Positions 29,933-41,600 of a stretch of 64,000 bases of DNA are shown here, piece by piece. The DNA is from Blastobasis lacticolella (lineage: Eukaryota > Arthropoda > Insecta > Lepidoptera > Blastobasidae), in NCBI GenBank assembly GCA_905147135.1, contig LR990052.1:15376200-15440199 (forward strand). The letters run 5' to 3'. Under the pieces are notes generated by a model. It saw only the letters and a program-made list of their open reading frames with translations. It was not told the origin of the DNA and ran no database searches. The translations under genes and the position numbers were made by a program. Numbering within the stretch: position 1 is the first letter of the stretch; every line of letters starts with the position of its first letter.

Positions 29933-30192
29933 ATGAGTAAGGAAGGACTCGATAATCCGGCACTGGCTGGACATGTCCGTCACCATCGCCAACATGTCGT
30001 CGCTGGCCGCGCGCACCAACGTTGGCCCGAACACGATGGCCAGGTTTCTCGCCTCCATCTTGTTGTAGGCGGAGTGTTCTACAACCCGCCTTAGGTGTTC
30101 CACCAGGTACTTGAGGGTCTCGAAGTGGGCTTCGGGAAGTGATTGCACGAGCCGGCGCAGCTCTCGGGCGCGCTCGGGGGATCGGTCCGCGG
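29933..30192 (-). CDS. RhoGAP gene, fifth visible exon: second half of RhoGAP domain
   Basis: The acceptor is TTCCATCAG|C and the donor CTCAT|GTGAG. It takes two bases and ends on a codon boundary. It contains the invariant NKMEARNLAIVFGPTLVR with the Asn that stabilises the Arg finger, and the helix DDMLAMVTDMSSQCRIIESF. It begins ADRSPERARELRRLVQSLPE. This half forms the GTPase-facing helices of the domain. Confidence 0.9.
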
Positions 30193-30619
30193 CTGATGGA
30201 AAATAAATATTTAACACTTTGTGTTGTCACTTCCTAATGGAACTCCATTCTTATGAATTAAATCACTTTTTCACACATTCGAAACCGGTTGCAATTTAAT
30301 AAAATTTGTATAATAAAGTGAAACTGTGTACAAAAAGTGGCTTGACTCAAAATAATTTATACTTAAGTACGACGATTTAATGAAGATTTTATGTAAGGGC
30401 AGAGCTTTTACCCGTGGAGTCAGTCTCTTCTACCACGTTCTACGACTGAATTTTTTAAATTAAAGTAGTACAGCGATTAACTCAAGAGCTGTAGCAGCGG
30501 TCAAATGTATGTATCTTATGAGCCTAGAATTAGAGTAAATTTTCGAAAACAAATCAAATCTGGTTGTGTCATCAAGTGATACAGCTACATTTCAGAATGT
30601 AGCGCTTCAGTCCACTCAC
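30193..30619 (-). other. RhoGAP gene intron between exons 4 and 5
   Basis: AT-rich. Nothing recognised. Confidence 0.75.
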
Positions 30620-30830
30620 CAATAAAAGCCGGATACATATCCGCCGTCAGCAGCGGGTCGGGCAGCCTCCTCAAGTAGGCCTTCAGCAGGCTGGAGGCCA
30701 CATGGACGTCCGCCCAGCGCGCGTCGCCCGGCGGCGGCGGCTCCCCGCGGTCCAGCGCGGCGGCCAGCGCCGCCACCCCGGCCGCGTTCCCGGGGACGCG
30801 GTACACGCCCACTGTGCGGAGCCCGTATGA
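30620..30830 (-). CDS. RhoGAP gene, fourth visible exon: catalytic first half of RhoGAP domain
   Basis: The acceptor is CCCCGCAG|T and the donor TATTG|GTGAGT. Phase 0 in, one base out. SYGLRTVGVYRVPGN carries the Arg finger (R of YRVPGN), and LLKAYLRRLPDPLLT the conserved Lys/Arg that contact the GTPase. Between them a Gly/Pro-rich insert (GEPPPPGDARW) is expanded relative to a minimal domain. All key residues are present, so an active GAP is likely. Confidence 0.92.
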
Positions 30831-31417
30831 CTGCGGGGGAGGGGGGGTTGTTAGATATTGATGGTAGAGGAAAAATACATATAAAGTGTTTGTTTGGAGA
30901 CAAAAGTTTGGAGAAAGAAAACATACTGTGCCGACCTAAAATGAATGGGATAAGGGCAGGCAACTGATGATGATTTGGACACAAAAGTGTAAACTACCAT
31001 ACCACATGGAGTGGATTGTGGAAGGGTGTGAAGAGATTTTTACGGGGCCGTGACTTGCTAGTATTGCGAACGTTCAGAGGTGGATCGTATGCTTGTTTGA
31101 CACCATTAGTCGTTTATAAAAAAATCCGAACCAATAGAAAATAAAATATATTTCCTGGACTAAGGAATTAATTATGATAAAACTAATCGAAAGAATAAGA
31201 ACAGTCTTGATTAAATTGGCTTCGGAATTTTAAAAATCATTAAAAAAAATATACCTAATAAAAATTCAAAACACGTTCGGTCGGTTCCAAAGACAGACAC
31301 GTGTTCAAAGTCAAACAACAAAGTCAGTTGATTTTGTTGTTCAGAACATAATGGCAATTGGCTCCAAAGTCGTCATGTGATGGTTCTAAAAACTAAAATC
31401 CATTTTCACTAGCTTAC
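30831..31417 (-). other. RhoGAP gene intron between exons 3 and 4
   Basis: AT-rich. A decayed repeat fragment (GTATGCTTGTTTGACACC) lies near 31088-31105. No gene. Confidence 0.7.
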
Positions 31418-31620
31418 CTCCACAGCCTGCGCGGGCAGGGTAACCGCCTTCGGCACGAAGGGATGCTGCGGGTCCGAGGGGCAGCGCTCCAGCGGCGCGC
31501 CGAGCCATCCCGCGGGCGCCGGCGCCGAGCCGCCGCCGTGCATGCGCCGGAGCTGCTTCGCCATGCGGCCCTTCCACGTCTTGTTCTTGGGGGACGACGG
31601 TAGTGTCGGGGTGGGGGGGC
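31418..31620 (-). CDS. RhoGAP gene, third visible exon
   Basis: The acceptor is TTCCCCAG|G and the donor GGAG|GTAAGC. It takes two bases and ends on a codon boundary. It encodes PPTPTLPSSPKNKTWKGRMA, KQLRRMHGGG, then WLGAPLERCP and VPKAVTLPAQAVE. The lysine-rich KTWKG...KQLR signature just before the RhoGAP domain is the strongest family mark for ARHGAP21/23. Confidence 0.9.
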
Positions 31621-32132
31621 CTGGGGAAGAGAAGGAGGTTGTAGATACGTAGGTATGTAATGTCATGGTTTCTTGTAAGGGTAGGCAGAGACCACATCGT
31701 TTCACTTGCTTCGGTCCCAGATCTCTCTCGCTTTCTCCACATTCATTATCCTTTTCATAAATAGATGCTCGCCTGCTCCCGATCACATGAGAGGTCTTGG
31801 CTCTTGGTGAGATGCTTGAACGAGAGTAAGTAACAAGCAAGGAACATGGTTGTATGCATAATGTTTATTATGCGTTGTTATTGGAGTATTTTTAGCGTCA
31901 ATTACCACTTTCCATAAATGGGACTGTTTGCTAACATTGTATAGAAATAACGAGGTTGATTTATGGGTGACACTGACCACCAGTGACACTCCGGGTAGAG
32001 CACGTTTACTTGCCGCGGTTTTGCGCGCGCGCACTTCATCTTCATTGGGATAATAAATAAATAAATAAATCACACACACCTAACAACTCAGTTCCTGCTA
32101 ATCTCTCCCCACAATACACTAGTGATACTGAC
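31621..32132 (-). other. RhoGAP gene intron between exons 2 and 3
   Basis: Contains an (AAAT)n microsatellite at about 32046-32072. No gene. Confidence 0.7.
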
Positions 32133-32283
32133 CAGTAGGCGACCTATTCCGGCCGATCTTCTTGTTCCGCTGCGGGGGCAGCGGGGAGGGGCACTCGGGC
32201 GCCGGCGCGGGCTCCGGCGGCGGCTCGGCCGAGTGTCGGTGCAGCGCCGCCAGCCAGCGCTGTGCGTCCGCCGCGCCTTCCGC
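32133..32283 (-). CDS. RhoGAP gene, second visible exon: PH-domain C-terminal helix and linker
   Basis: The acceptor is TTCCCTCAG|G and the donor CTACTG|GTCAGT. Phase 0 in, one base out. AEGAADAQRWLAALHRHS is the C-terminal helix of a PH domain, with the conserved Trp. It is followed by a Pro/Glu linker and RNKKIGRNRSPTG. Confidence 0.88.
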
Positions 32284-32877
32284 CTGAGGGAAAAGGAATA
32301 TTCGGTAAAAACAAGTAAGGCGCAGGAAGCGATGGATTGACATTGCTGAATCGGATGCGAGAGCCAGCGGCCTACATCCACATGTTAACGAACGGGCGAA
32401 GTGAAGATAAAAGTGTAGGAAAGGAAACCCTGGAACATGTCCTGGCAGGTGACTTGTTACGTACAAATGTAGATAGAGATTCGCCGTTTGCCGTATTCAA
32501 CAAATATTAAATTCAAATTAAATAATATAAAAGTATTAATCATTCAAAGATTAAGTTTGCTTTTGTGTAAGAATTTCCTTCTTGTTTTTCAAGAGCGATC
32601 AAGACTTCCATTGATAAATGAGATTAGAGATAGGTATTTGTAAATTGTACTATTTTCTTCTCATTTGCTCTGTAATATTGAGCATCCTCGACATCGATGA
32701 CTCAGCAATATCTATCCACCGCTTGAGATCTCTACCAGGTACCAGCAGGTTTGAGCATACATTTCAAAATTTCCTCGGGAATAACACTGCACGCAGCTTT
32801 ACCTACACCGACCTACGTAACGTGACGGATGCGAATCAAAAGAGGTAGCTACTCAGGAAGTACGTAACGAAACCCAC
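32284..32877 (-). other. RhoGAP gene intron between exons 1 and 2
   Basis: AT-rich. Nothing recognised. Confidence 0.7.
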
Positions 32878-33030
32878 CTGTAACAGCAGCTCGGCGCCCG
32901 CAGCTGTGGTGACGCGCACCACGTGCTTCCTTTTGGTGTAGTCGTCAGCGAGCGCGGCCAGCGAGTAGCGCACGTCGAGCGCGTCGCGGGAGCCCGCAGC
33001 GTCCGCCGCGCCGCCTGACGCACCCGGGCT
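32878..33030 (-). CDS. RhoGAP gene, first visible exon: PH-domain strands
   Basis: The acceptor is CTCTTCCAG|A and the donor TTACAG|GTGGG. 51 codons, phase 0 at both ends. It begins SPGASGGAADAAGSRDALDV, then RYSLAALADDYTKRKHVVRV and AELLLQ: the strands 5-7 of a PH domain with the K-R-K-x-V motif. The earlier PH strands need an upstream exon which I do not find in 33031-64000. Confidence 0.87.
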
Positions 33031-36000
33031 CTGGAAGAGGAGGCAATGGTCAGTGGCAGTCACGGACCTAAGGGGATCTGGATGCGTGTTCGTTTCGACT
33101 AATTAGACGTCATCCTCGCACATCCTGGTCCCTCATTAGACGTGCTTTCTTTGGCGAAGCGAGGCCAAGGTCTTCCACTGGGTACACAGGGACTGATTGA
33201 ACATTCTCGGAAGTCGATTGACACCCCGGGACGTATTATTATGGTAATGAATGCCTGGATGTTTGGCAGAATAGAATACCTATATGTTTAGGTACATATT
33301 GTATATTTGATAGAACCCGCCTGGATGGAAAACGCCTACTCATACCATAGCCGCTGCAGAAGTAACATGTATAGGAAACTGTAATTGGTGATTAAATTCT
33401 TAATAGTATGTGTTCTATGGCTACTCCATAGAGAAAAAGACAAATGCACAACAAATACCTCCTCCACTCACTTCACTCATAATTTAAACTTTCACATGAC
33501 AATCAATAACGGGTTGAATGAACACAAATACAATTCGACCAAAACACCATTCATGGCGAGCCGGTGCACGGTGCAATTACTTACATACTTTTAAACAAGA
33601 TATCAAATTTCATATTCACATTTGGGCTGTGATTATGGTAATCATCAAGAATAGCAGAACGAGTCGCGTTGCGGGACAACCGTGTGAAATTCGTCCCAGA
33701 CACTAGACTCGGATGTTCACGGAACCAAAAATATAAATGCCTAACATTGCTTTCTCCCTTAATTATAGGTATTAAAGAGTTCCGCTGTGAATGGTCGCAG
33801 TGAATCAGGCTGCGCGAGAGTTGGTCCGTTTGTGAAGGCATTAAATTAAACAAATGAACGTCGCGTCGCGTCGCGTCTGGCGAGACTTCGTGGCGCTCCA
33901 GTCAAACAATTCGCAGCTCTAATTTTGTTGGTTTTATAAGTCCTGAAGGACGTAAAATGAAAAATATGTAAAACTGGAAAATATTTTATTTAACACTCAA
34001 TCTCAAATCAGAAACCAAAAATCTGCTTTTGTTTATAATTTCTACCCTTCGGTTCATAAGAACCATAATGTCCACTGTATTTAAACTTCCTCTATAAAAT
34101 GTTCGCTTTACGAAAATGTTCACTCAATTCAATTAGGCTACCCTAGTTATATAAATCTGAAACATTTTAATACCGACACAGAATCCTGTTTGATAACCTA
34201 CAACACGGTTATAAATTCAAGTTTATGTCGGATTATATAGGCGCTTACTCCTACTTGTAGGCTCGGCTACTACGTGTTCACGCCTACGCCTCATTACCCG
34301 CTCGTCTCGCCTCGCCTTACTCGGAAAGTGTAAAAAGTCGACCGAAAGTCGATTGAAAGGATGTCAGTGTGCTGCGCGTGCGCAATTGCGAATCGCGAAC
34401 AATCTCTCGAATCCATCCTACGCTCTTTACCTCTGCCCGAGGGTGAAATGGGGCATAGTTAAGTAACCAGTGGTACCAAGACCAACACTACTTAGTTTCA
34501 ATTTCAATACAAGATGGTAGATTACCGTATTTATTTTCGAAAATTGAACCATATATATTTTTTAATTTTCTAACAAGTGAAAACTACGAGAACTCATTTT
34601 CCGAACGAACTAAATATTAGATATTATTTTACCTACAATAAGACTAGACGCAATAAAAGCTAAATTCAATAATATGTAATCGATAATAACAACTATCGCA
34701 ATGATAATAAATTCTTCAAGGATATTGGATGACTTTCTTATTGGATGACGTTCTGTCGCATCGGGGTTATCTCTTGTCGAAAAAAAAACAGCACATTCAC
34801 TGTAAGCAATGCTTACGTAGATATTATATATGCAATATTCGCGTGCCGCGCGAGAGCACAACCTGGATTTAACACAAAGATGATGAAGAAGAAGATTCAG
34901 CAATAAACCGAGCGAGACAATGTTGAGAACCACCCGAGCGCGTGTTTACTGGCCCGAGGGCTCGGCTACTTAGTCGGAGGAAATTGAAAGTGCAAATGCG
35001 GTCGCGTCTTCCGCGCGGCGCCGGCGCCGACTCACTTTAGAGACAATGTCCAATGATTTATTATTTTACGAACATTTCGGGACATAGAGAAAATACTTCG
35101 CAAGAATTTTAGAAGGAAGGCGACTGCCAAAGTTGAAATCGTTTTGGCAACCATTGCTTCGTGTCAATCATTATCCTCCTCTCGGATGGAGAAATAATAT
35201 CACAATAGGCGGGGCCTGCTGAGTTTTGCTTTCATCAATCGAATTGGGCAACGTTAGGTAGGCGCGTTAAATTTAATGTCCATGTTGAGTAACAACTGAT
35301 GAATGAAAAGTTGCTTCGGACACAATAGGCAAAGAGCAGTAGTCCATTGCGAAGTTTCGGCCATCAAGCTCGCCGCTGGCAGATCGTATCGTGCGCTTCA
35401 ATTTTTATGTGAGAACGGTCTCGCTTCATAGTTAACCGATGCGATAAGAATCGAGAAATTACCGCCTGACCCACATACGGCCGGCAAGCAATACCGAAAT
35501 GTGAGTAAAAAAACTTGTTTGTGACTCTGTCAACCGAGTTTCACGATCGTAACCTATTCAAATCAAATGCAATTAGCGGGTCAACGTCTCGGAGCAAAGT
35601 GGCACGGTGACGTAACGGCGGTCTGCGCGCGCGCCGCTCCTGAGCCGCCGACCATTAGCACGGGCCGGAGGATGCACCGGGCCCAATTAGATCGGCGAGA
35701 TCGGAAACGCCGCCCGATTATGTAGAAAGTAAACGAAAGAAATTAGAAACCTCACAAAGTAATTGACCCGATAACTATGTGGGTAATGGGTAGCGGCGGC
35801 ACCTCTGTCAGCGGTAACATAATAACAACCAGGCAGTGGGTCAATTGACTCGGCCGCCTCACAATAATTGCAATTGCGAGACGATACTACGCCCCCGCCG
35901 CGTCCCACCGCGAAGAATCGATCTATACGCCTCTAAATAAATGGGTTTACGATGCAACGCCGGTCGTCCTAGATTAATTTATCGGAGTCGTGACCGTCTA

Positions 36001-38439
36001 TGATGCAGGCTATTGTCGAATAAATTTGCGGATTAATTTCGAAAGACCAATGCAGATGCAAACGTGTCATTAACGTCTCGCTGCTTCATGCTGCGTCCAA
36101 CGCCTGGTTTCAGTGCGGTTCCAACGCTTTTTTCAGGTCATGACTAATTTCTTTACAACGTGTACGACATGATTTCCCGGACCATTATTACCTGTTTTAT
36201 GAATAACTTCCGGCCGGAGAGTCGATTGTATATATGCGTTTACTGTGCCCACTGCTCTCATAATTTTTCAGCATCTCCCGTTAACGTATGACAAATTAAC
36301 GTAAACATAACTTTTAAAACATAACATAACGCATGATGATGATTTTGAGCAAAGAATATTGAACACTCGAATATTCACACCCGATTCTTGTCCGTTATAA
36401 AAGAAACAGGGAAAAGCAAAACGTAGCCGGCCAAAACGCTATTTGCAGCGGCTGGTCCCTTTTTGCTATTTTGTTTTTCCGAGAAACCACATTTTATATA
36501 AATAATTTGAGATAAAGGCGGTAGTGCAGCATGCTCACCAATATGTCAGTGTACCACAGCGTCATGTCTTGGCGCAAGTCCACGCGCGTCACAGGTGGGC
36601 ACGAGTCTTGGCCATTGTTGTAAGTCCGAGGTCGATAGACAATGCACTAGGTCCAACACCAAATTTAAAATCTCACACAACCACAACAGACTGAAAATAT
36701 CGTAGACGATATCCGCGACTCTTCAATTGCAAAGTTCAATGGCACGACACTGATATTGGCAAGACGTCGATCACTGAGCAAAATACGATTTCAATTGTTG
36801 AAAATGACAATATACGTAATATAACCGATGATATCACTGTTTTGGGACGAAGGTTCAACTTGGTTGATTCATGCAATGTCGTAAAAAATTAGGAACGGTT
36901 GCTTGATTTATACAGAAACACTTGGTTTGGTACCGGCCGGCGCGGCGGGCGGCGTTCGCGAGCGTCTGAAGGACTATGCGGCGGCGGCGGGCGTGCGTAC
37001 GCGCAGATAGAGAAAGTGCTCCTGCGCAGACTCCGCGGCGTCTGCCAAACGATCGTTTTCACGGTTCGGAAATTGACGGTTTTTTCCGGGCGACACGCTC
37101 GGTACAATAGTGCACGTCTCGTCACTTTCTAAAACGGTTTCATGACTATTTTAACTGGCGCAGTTGTCATCGCCAAGGAGTTTATTGGCGGGGGTGTAGG
37201 GATTACCATTTTTTTAAACATGAGTATGTTATATAGCGAAATATTTAGCGGGCCGAGTTCCTGAACGCTCGGAAACATTTGCAGTAGCAAATTACCACAG
37301 TCGTACCTATACCGGAGACCGTGGTCACAATTACCGAGACTGCAGCCGTGAAAACCATCTAGTTGTAATTCATTAGAGAAATCAAATGAAGGGCTAGCTG
37401 GACAGAGCTGCACGTGGGTCGATTTATGGTGCAGTCACAGCGATTTCAATTGAAAAGTGGCCTATGATTTGCGATCTCGCCGATACCGCTGCGCCGCGGC
37501 CGAGCACTGCGGCGATCGCACCGCGAGATAATCGCGATTCGTCATACTTTTCCCTCGCACCAGGGCTGACAGCATCTCCAGTTATGTCTGATTTACTCCA
37601 TCGCTAATGAAATATGACATCCGAGATTTGTGGCAACTCGTTTGACGTCACGCAGTTGCGATTTGCCAACGAGTTCCCTGGAAAATGTCAGAAGAAACAT
37701 TATTTTTGCAAAGTACAAATCATTCAGCGGGCCGGTCCTCTGACCAACTTTCTGTTGTAATGAGGGTGTTAGGGACGGCTGTGACAGCCCTAGCGATAAA
37801 TGGTAGCCGTCGGGTTTGTCATTGACCTCGTGACAGAAGTTTTCTTTCACACTTTCCGTTAATACTGGGGCGGGGAGTTACTTGGTGCGAGGAGAGAAAA
37901 ACATAATTCATACAGACCAACGAAAGTAAAGTCGACGAAGGATATCCATTACATTATTTTTTCATTTTAGATACAGTATCAATAATTTTAGTTTATTTTG
38001 AATTCTTAAATTTATGCTTTGCTTGCTGTATCGCAGAATTACTTTTATTCCTCGAGCAGTCGTCGCCCTGCGGCTGAGATGATGATGATGAACATTGAAA
38101 ACAAATATGTACAAGCAATCCTAAACATACGACTTTTCCAAAGAATATTATCGAAACGACGACATCCCAGTCACTCATTGTGTCGTCACAACACGTCTAG
38201 CGTTGACCAGCTTAGGCCGATGCATGCTCAGCGTCACTTCCAGTATTTCCGTAATATTAGCCTTTCCAATTACATAACTCTAGTCGGAGTTTGACCGTTT
38301 GTTTGGTGGTTCTAATATATGCGCGTAATGCGATGGTGTGGTGACATAAACGACTTTATGAGGGTACTATTTGTAATTGATGCACGTGGGTACAGATCCC
38401 AAACTTCTTGAACAATAACCTTGACTGCGCAGGAGTGAC
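33031..38439. other. Non-coding region upstream of the visible RhoGAP exons, repeat-poor
   Basis: No supported exon. 34950-37560 contains several GC-richer, repeat-poor islands (35580-35700, 36930-37060, 37480-37530) among AT-rich DNA, a pattern that could reflect regulatory DNA or an upstream promoter. The region is either first introns of the RhoGAP gene or intergenic. Confidence 0.4.
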
Positions 38440-38618
38440 TTCATGTCATGTCTGTCTGTATGTATTTCCGCTAACTACTCTTAAACCACGCAACGGATTT
38501 TTATGCAGTTTTCACCATCAGTTAGAGAATTTATTCCGGCAGGTTTATTTGAATAATACCTGCATATTAAAATAAATAAAGCCGAGAAAACCCGTGCGAA
38601 GCAGGGGCGGATCGCTAA
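38440..38618 (+). mobile_element. Helitron 3' fragment
   Basis: Ends with CCCGTGCGAAGCAGGGGCGG then ATCGCTAA (CTAA at 38615-38618), matching the 3' end of the Helitron at 1189-2171. The 5' end is lost. Confidence 0.7.
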
Positions 38619-41600
38619 TTACATACACATGTGCGTGCGCAGACTTACCCCACTACGTCACTTGTTACGTCAATATGTCCAATAAGTTTAATGGCAAGTA
38701 TACATGTTGATAGTTGGTTTTGTAAATCTTATATAGAAAAACTTTGTGTTATATATTTATTTATTACCTGCATCGTATAGGTACAAAATATCATCATCAT
38801 CCCGACCTTAGCCAGGGTCCACGTGCAAACCATACCTATCTATACCAAACTAAATCGTCCTCTGATCATTATAAAAAGCTGTACATTAAAAACAATAGTG
38901 GCAAGTGTCACGCCAAATACTATTGGCAATACCTCCTCCCTAAACCATAACTCTTCTAAGATAGGTACTTAAAGTCCGTCAAGTTGGATGACTAAGCCAC
39001 TAGTTTATTTGGTGAGTCAACGGCGGCATTTCTAACTACTTTATAGCTTCTAACTGGTGTGTAACTAAATTAAAAATTATGTAACCCACTACTTAAAAGT
39101 TTGCATGAGTAACTGACTTGAGTGTTTTTGTAAATAATACAAAGTAGCCGTGAAATTGAGTAACTGCCAACCTATAATGTAATAGTAGGTAGGTAATGTA
39201 ACTTGGAGTAATTGATCCAAGATTAATGTAAATAAATGGGATATACATGATTTATACACTTACATGGTCAATGAAAATAATATGCACGCAATTATTTACG
39301 CTATTACCAACTTCGTACATAAACGAATAAGCAATAATTACGCAAGAACATCAAAGGTTGACCTACAGCGTGATATAGCAATAATATAAAATATTTTATG
39401 CAAATTATGCAAGCATCAAACGCTGAAATACAAACAGTTCATTATTTTACTGCAAGTACCCAAATAACCGGTTGAGATTGATTTTACGGCCGGTATCATC
39501 TATTTTCGCTTTATGTAATAAGCCAAATATTTTGATAACCACTGCTATTATGCGTGGGTCACAGTGACAGAAGCCAGACGCCTAGCCCGATTCATAGAGT
39601 TGCACGTTACGTCACAGATACGCGCGTCACGCCAGATTTAGGTCACACAGCTAATACAGAGATTTACGACCGGTTTAAAAGGCTATTTTTGAGCGAATTG
39701 TTAGCAAACACACCGGTTAATATTGTGTTGAGTTTGCGGTGGTTTATGCGAGGCAATAAATCGTATTGGCACCGCAATAATGGTTGTAACTTCTGGGCGG
39801 TGGCTGCACTTTTTGTAAGGTTTCTAGTGGACGTAACTTTACTCTTGTTGTCAGTTTTGCAACATCGATTTTAAAAAGCTTTTTAGGGTTACGGTTATTG
39901 ATTAATTCCGTGTCTTATTTTGGTACCCGTTTACCTTAAATAGTTCTCAAACAGTAAACAGTTCTCTGGCTCAAGTTGAAAGTTCATTAGAGCGAAAGAG
40001 TGTGATAGCGGGAAGCATAAAAGAGATATACAAAACTGTGTGTTAATTGAACCGACCGCGAACGTGTAACCGTAATAAGAGAACTAGAAATTGGGGTTAT
40101 TGATAACGAATACTTCGTTGCTGTGCTGTTAATAATAACTATTGATAAAATAAAGAACGATAAATTAAAATAGGGTTGTATTGCAGAAAACGTTGATAAG
40201 GAATGATAAGAAGTAATGACTACTTAGTCAAAAGGTATAACAACCTTCAAGTGTTCTATATACATACGTGTGTACAATGGAGAATATAGGCAACAACAAA
40301 ATCTTGTCAAATAGTAGTTTCATTACTCAATTTATGGGCGATAATTACTAAACCACTATGAGCAACGCGTGCCGCTATCTATTAGCATAGTACCTATAGT
40401 ATCGGCCACGCAGCGGTGAGAGCCAGGAAATTACACGCGAGGGTTTCCGTTAGAATGTGCAAGCGCAAGTGAAGTGGATCGCTCAAGCTTATGTCGCTCA
40501 CACGTTTGAATATCTCGTGGACTGTAAGACCGACTGTCTCTACTGCCACAGGACAATGGCACGTTCTATACATTCCACAGGACAATACGAGAACAGCAAA
40601 CCAAATATTTTTCCACAAACAGGTCCAATTACGAAACCACGCTACCACTTTCGATGGCGAATCTCTACAGCAAACAACAATAGCGCTCAGCATTTGCATA
40701 ACGCTTTGCATATAACAGCGGCGGACATATGACCCGTGATTCACTGACGACAGCAACGATCATGATCACGCAATTAGTATAGAAAGTAAACAGTAATAAT
40801 TGGCAATGGATGTACGCGGCCCACTCGGGTATTGAATGGGTACATTGATGCGGAAACAGCTGGAAGGGTCGTGGGCGTGATTGTGTCGGCGCGAGCGCAC
40901 TCAGCGAAAGCAACACGTAACTGGATGATTAATTCCGGGTAAGGGATTATTGGTGGATCGGTGCGAAGGACCTGCTTAAATGTGGTAAATTTTAGTCGTG
41001 ATCGGTGTTTGTGAATTAGTGAATTTTACGTGTTAAGTTCATTGTCCTTAGTACGTTGGTAATCAGAAAGAAGGAGGCACACAAGAATAAGATTATCCAT
41101 ATAAATGGCATAGGCTGTGGGGGGGGTTTATTTTACCAGTGTTTCATGGGCCCAACCCATTCACAGCTGCTGGTGCTCCCCTTTCTGCCAGATGGGCGAG
41201 ACTCTGGCGAATCGGTTTTTCCCTAACGAATTGTGAAGGTCAGATGGTAAAAAGGCCAAAATACCACAATATAATGAATGATAAGGCCCGGTGGGAATGC
41301 ATCCAGAGATAGGGCGCCATCACATAATAGCGAAGACAGGGCAAAGTGGAAAGGAATGCGGATCCTGGCAGAAGCAGGGATGAACCGGTAGGTAGGATGT
41401 TATAGGTAAAAAGGAATAGGCGGCATAGGATGTCAGCGGGAACGATGTCGTTAGCAAAAGCTATTAACGTACCTACACTATTAAAGTAAACACTTACTAC
41501 ACTTTACATTTTCAAATTGCATTGCTCTGTAACGTACCATGCAACATTCCAAATCATTCAGTTGTAACTAAATTAGGACGCCCGCCTCCGATTTTCATTA

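Larger units (their letters stand above)
26778..33030 (-). other. Gene B: ARHGAP21/23-RhoGAP19D-like Rho GTPase-activating protein, 3' part (span)
   Basis: Nine minus-strand exons join with consistent phases (2394 nt, 797 codons plus stop). In product order: second half of a PH domain (residues about 1-75), linker with KKIGRNRSP, the signature KTWKGRMAKQLRRMHGG, RhoGAP domain (about 130-330) with the Arg-finger motif GVYRVPGN, the motif KAYLRRLPDPL and NLAIVFGPTLVR, then a Ser/Pro/acidic tail with KRRHTVGGTKDF near the end. Order and signature motifs match ARHGAP21/23 and fly RhoGAP19D, which stimulate GTP hydrolysis by Cdc42/Rho at cortex and Golgi in other animals. The PDZ domain and the start of the PH domain are outside the window or beyond a very long intron. 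Confidence 0.88.
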
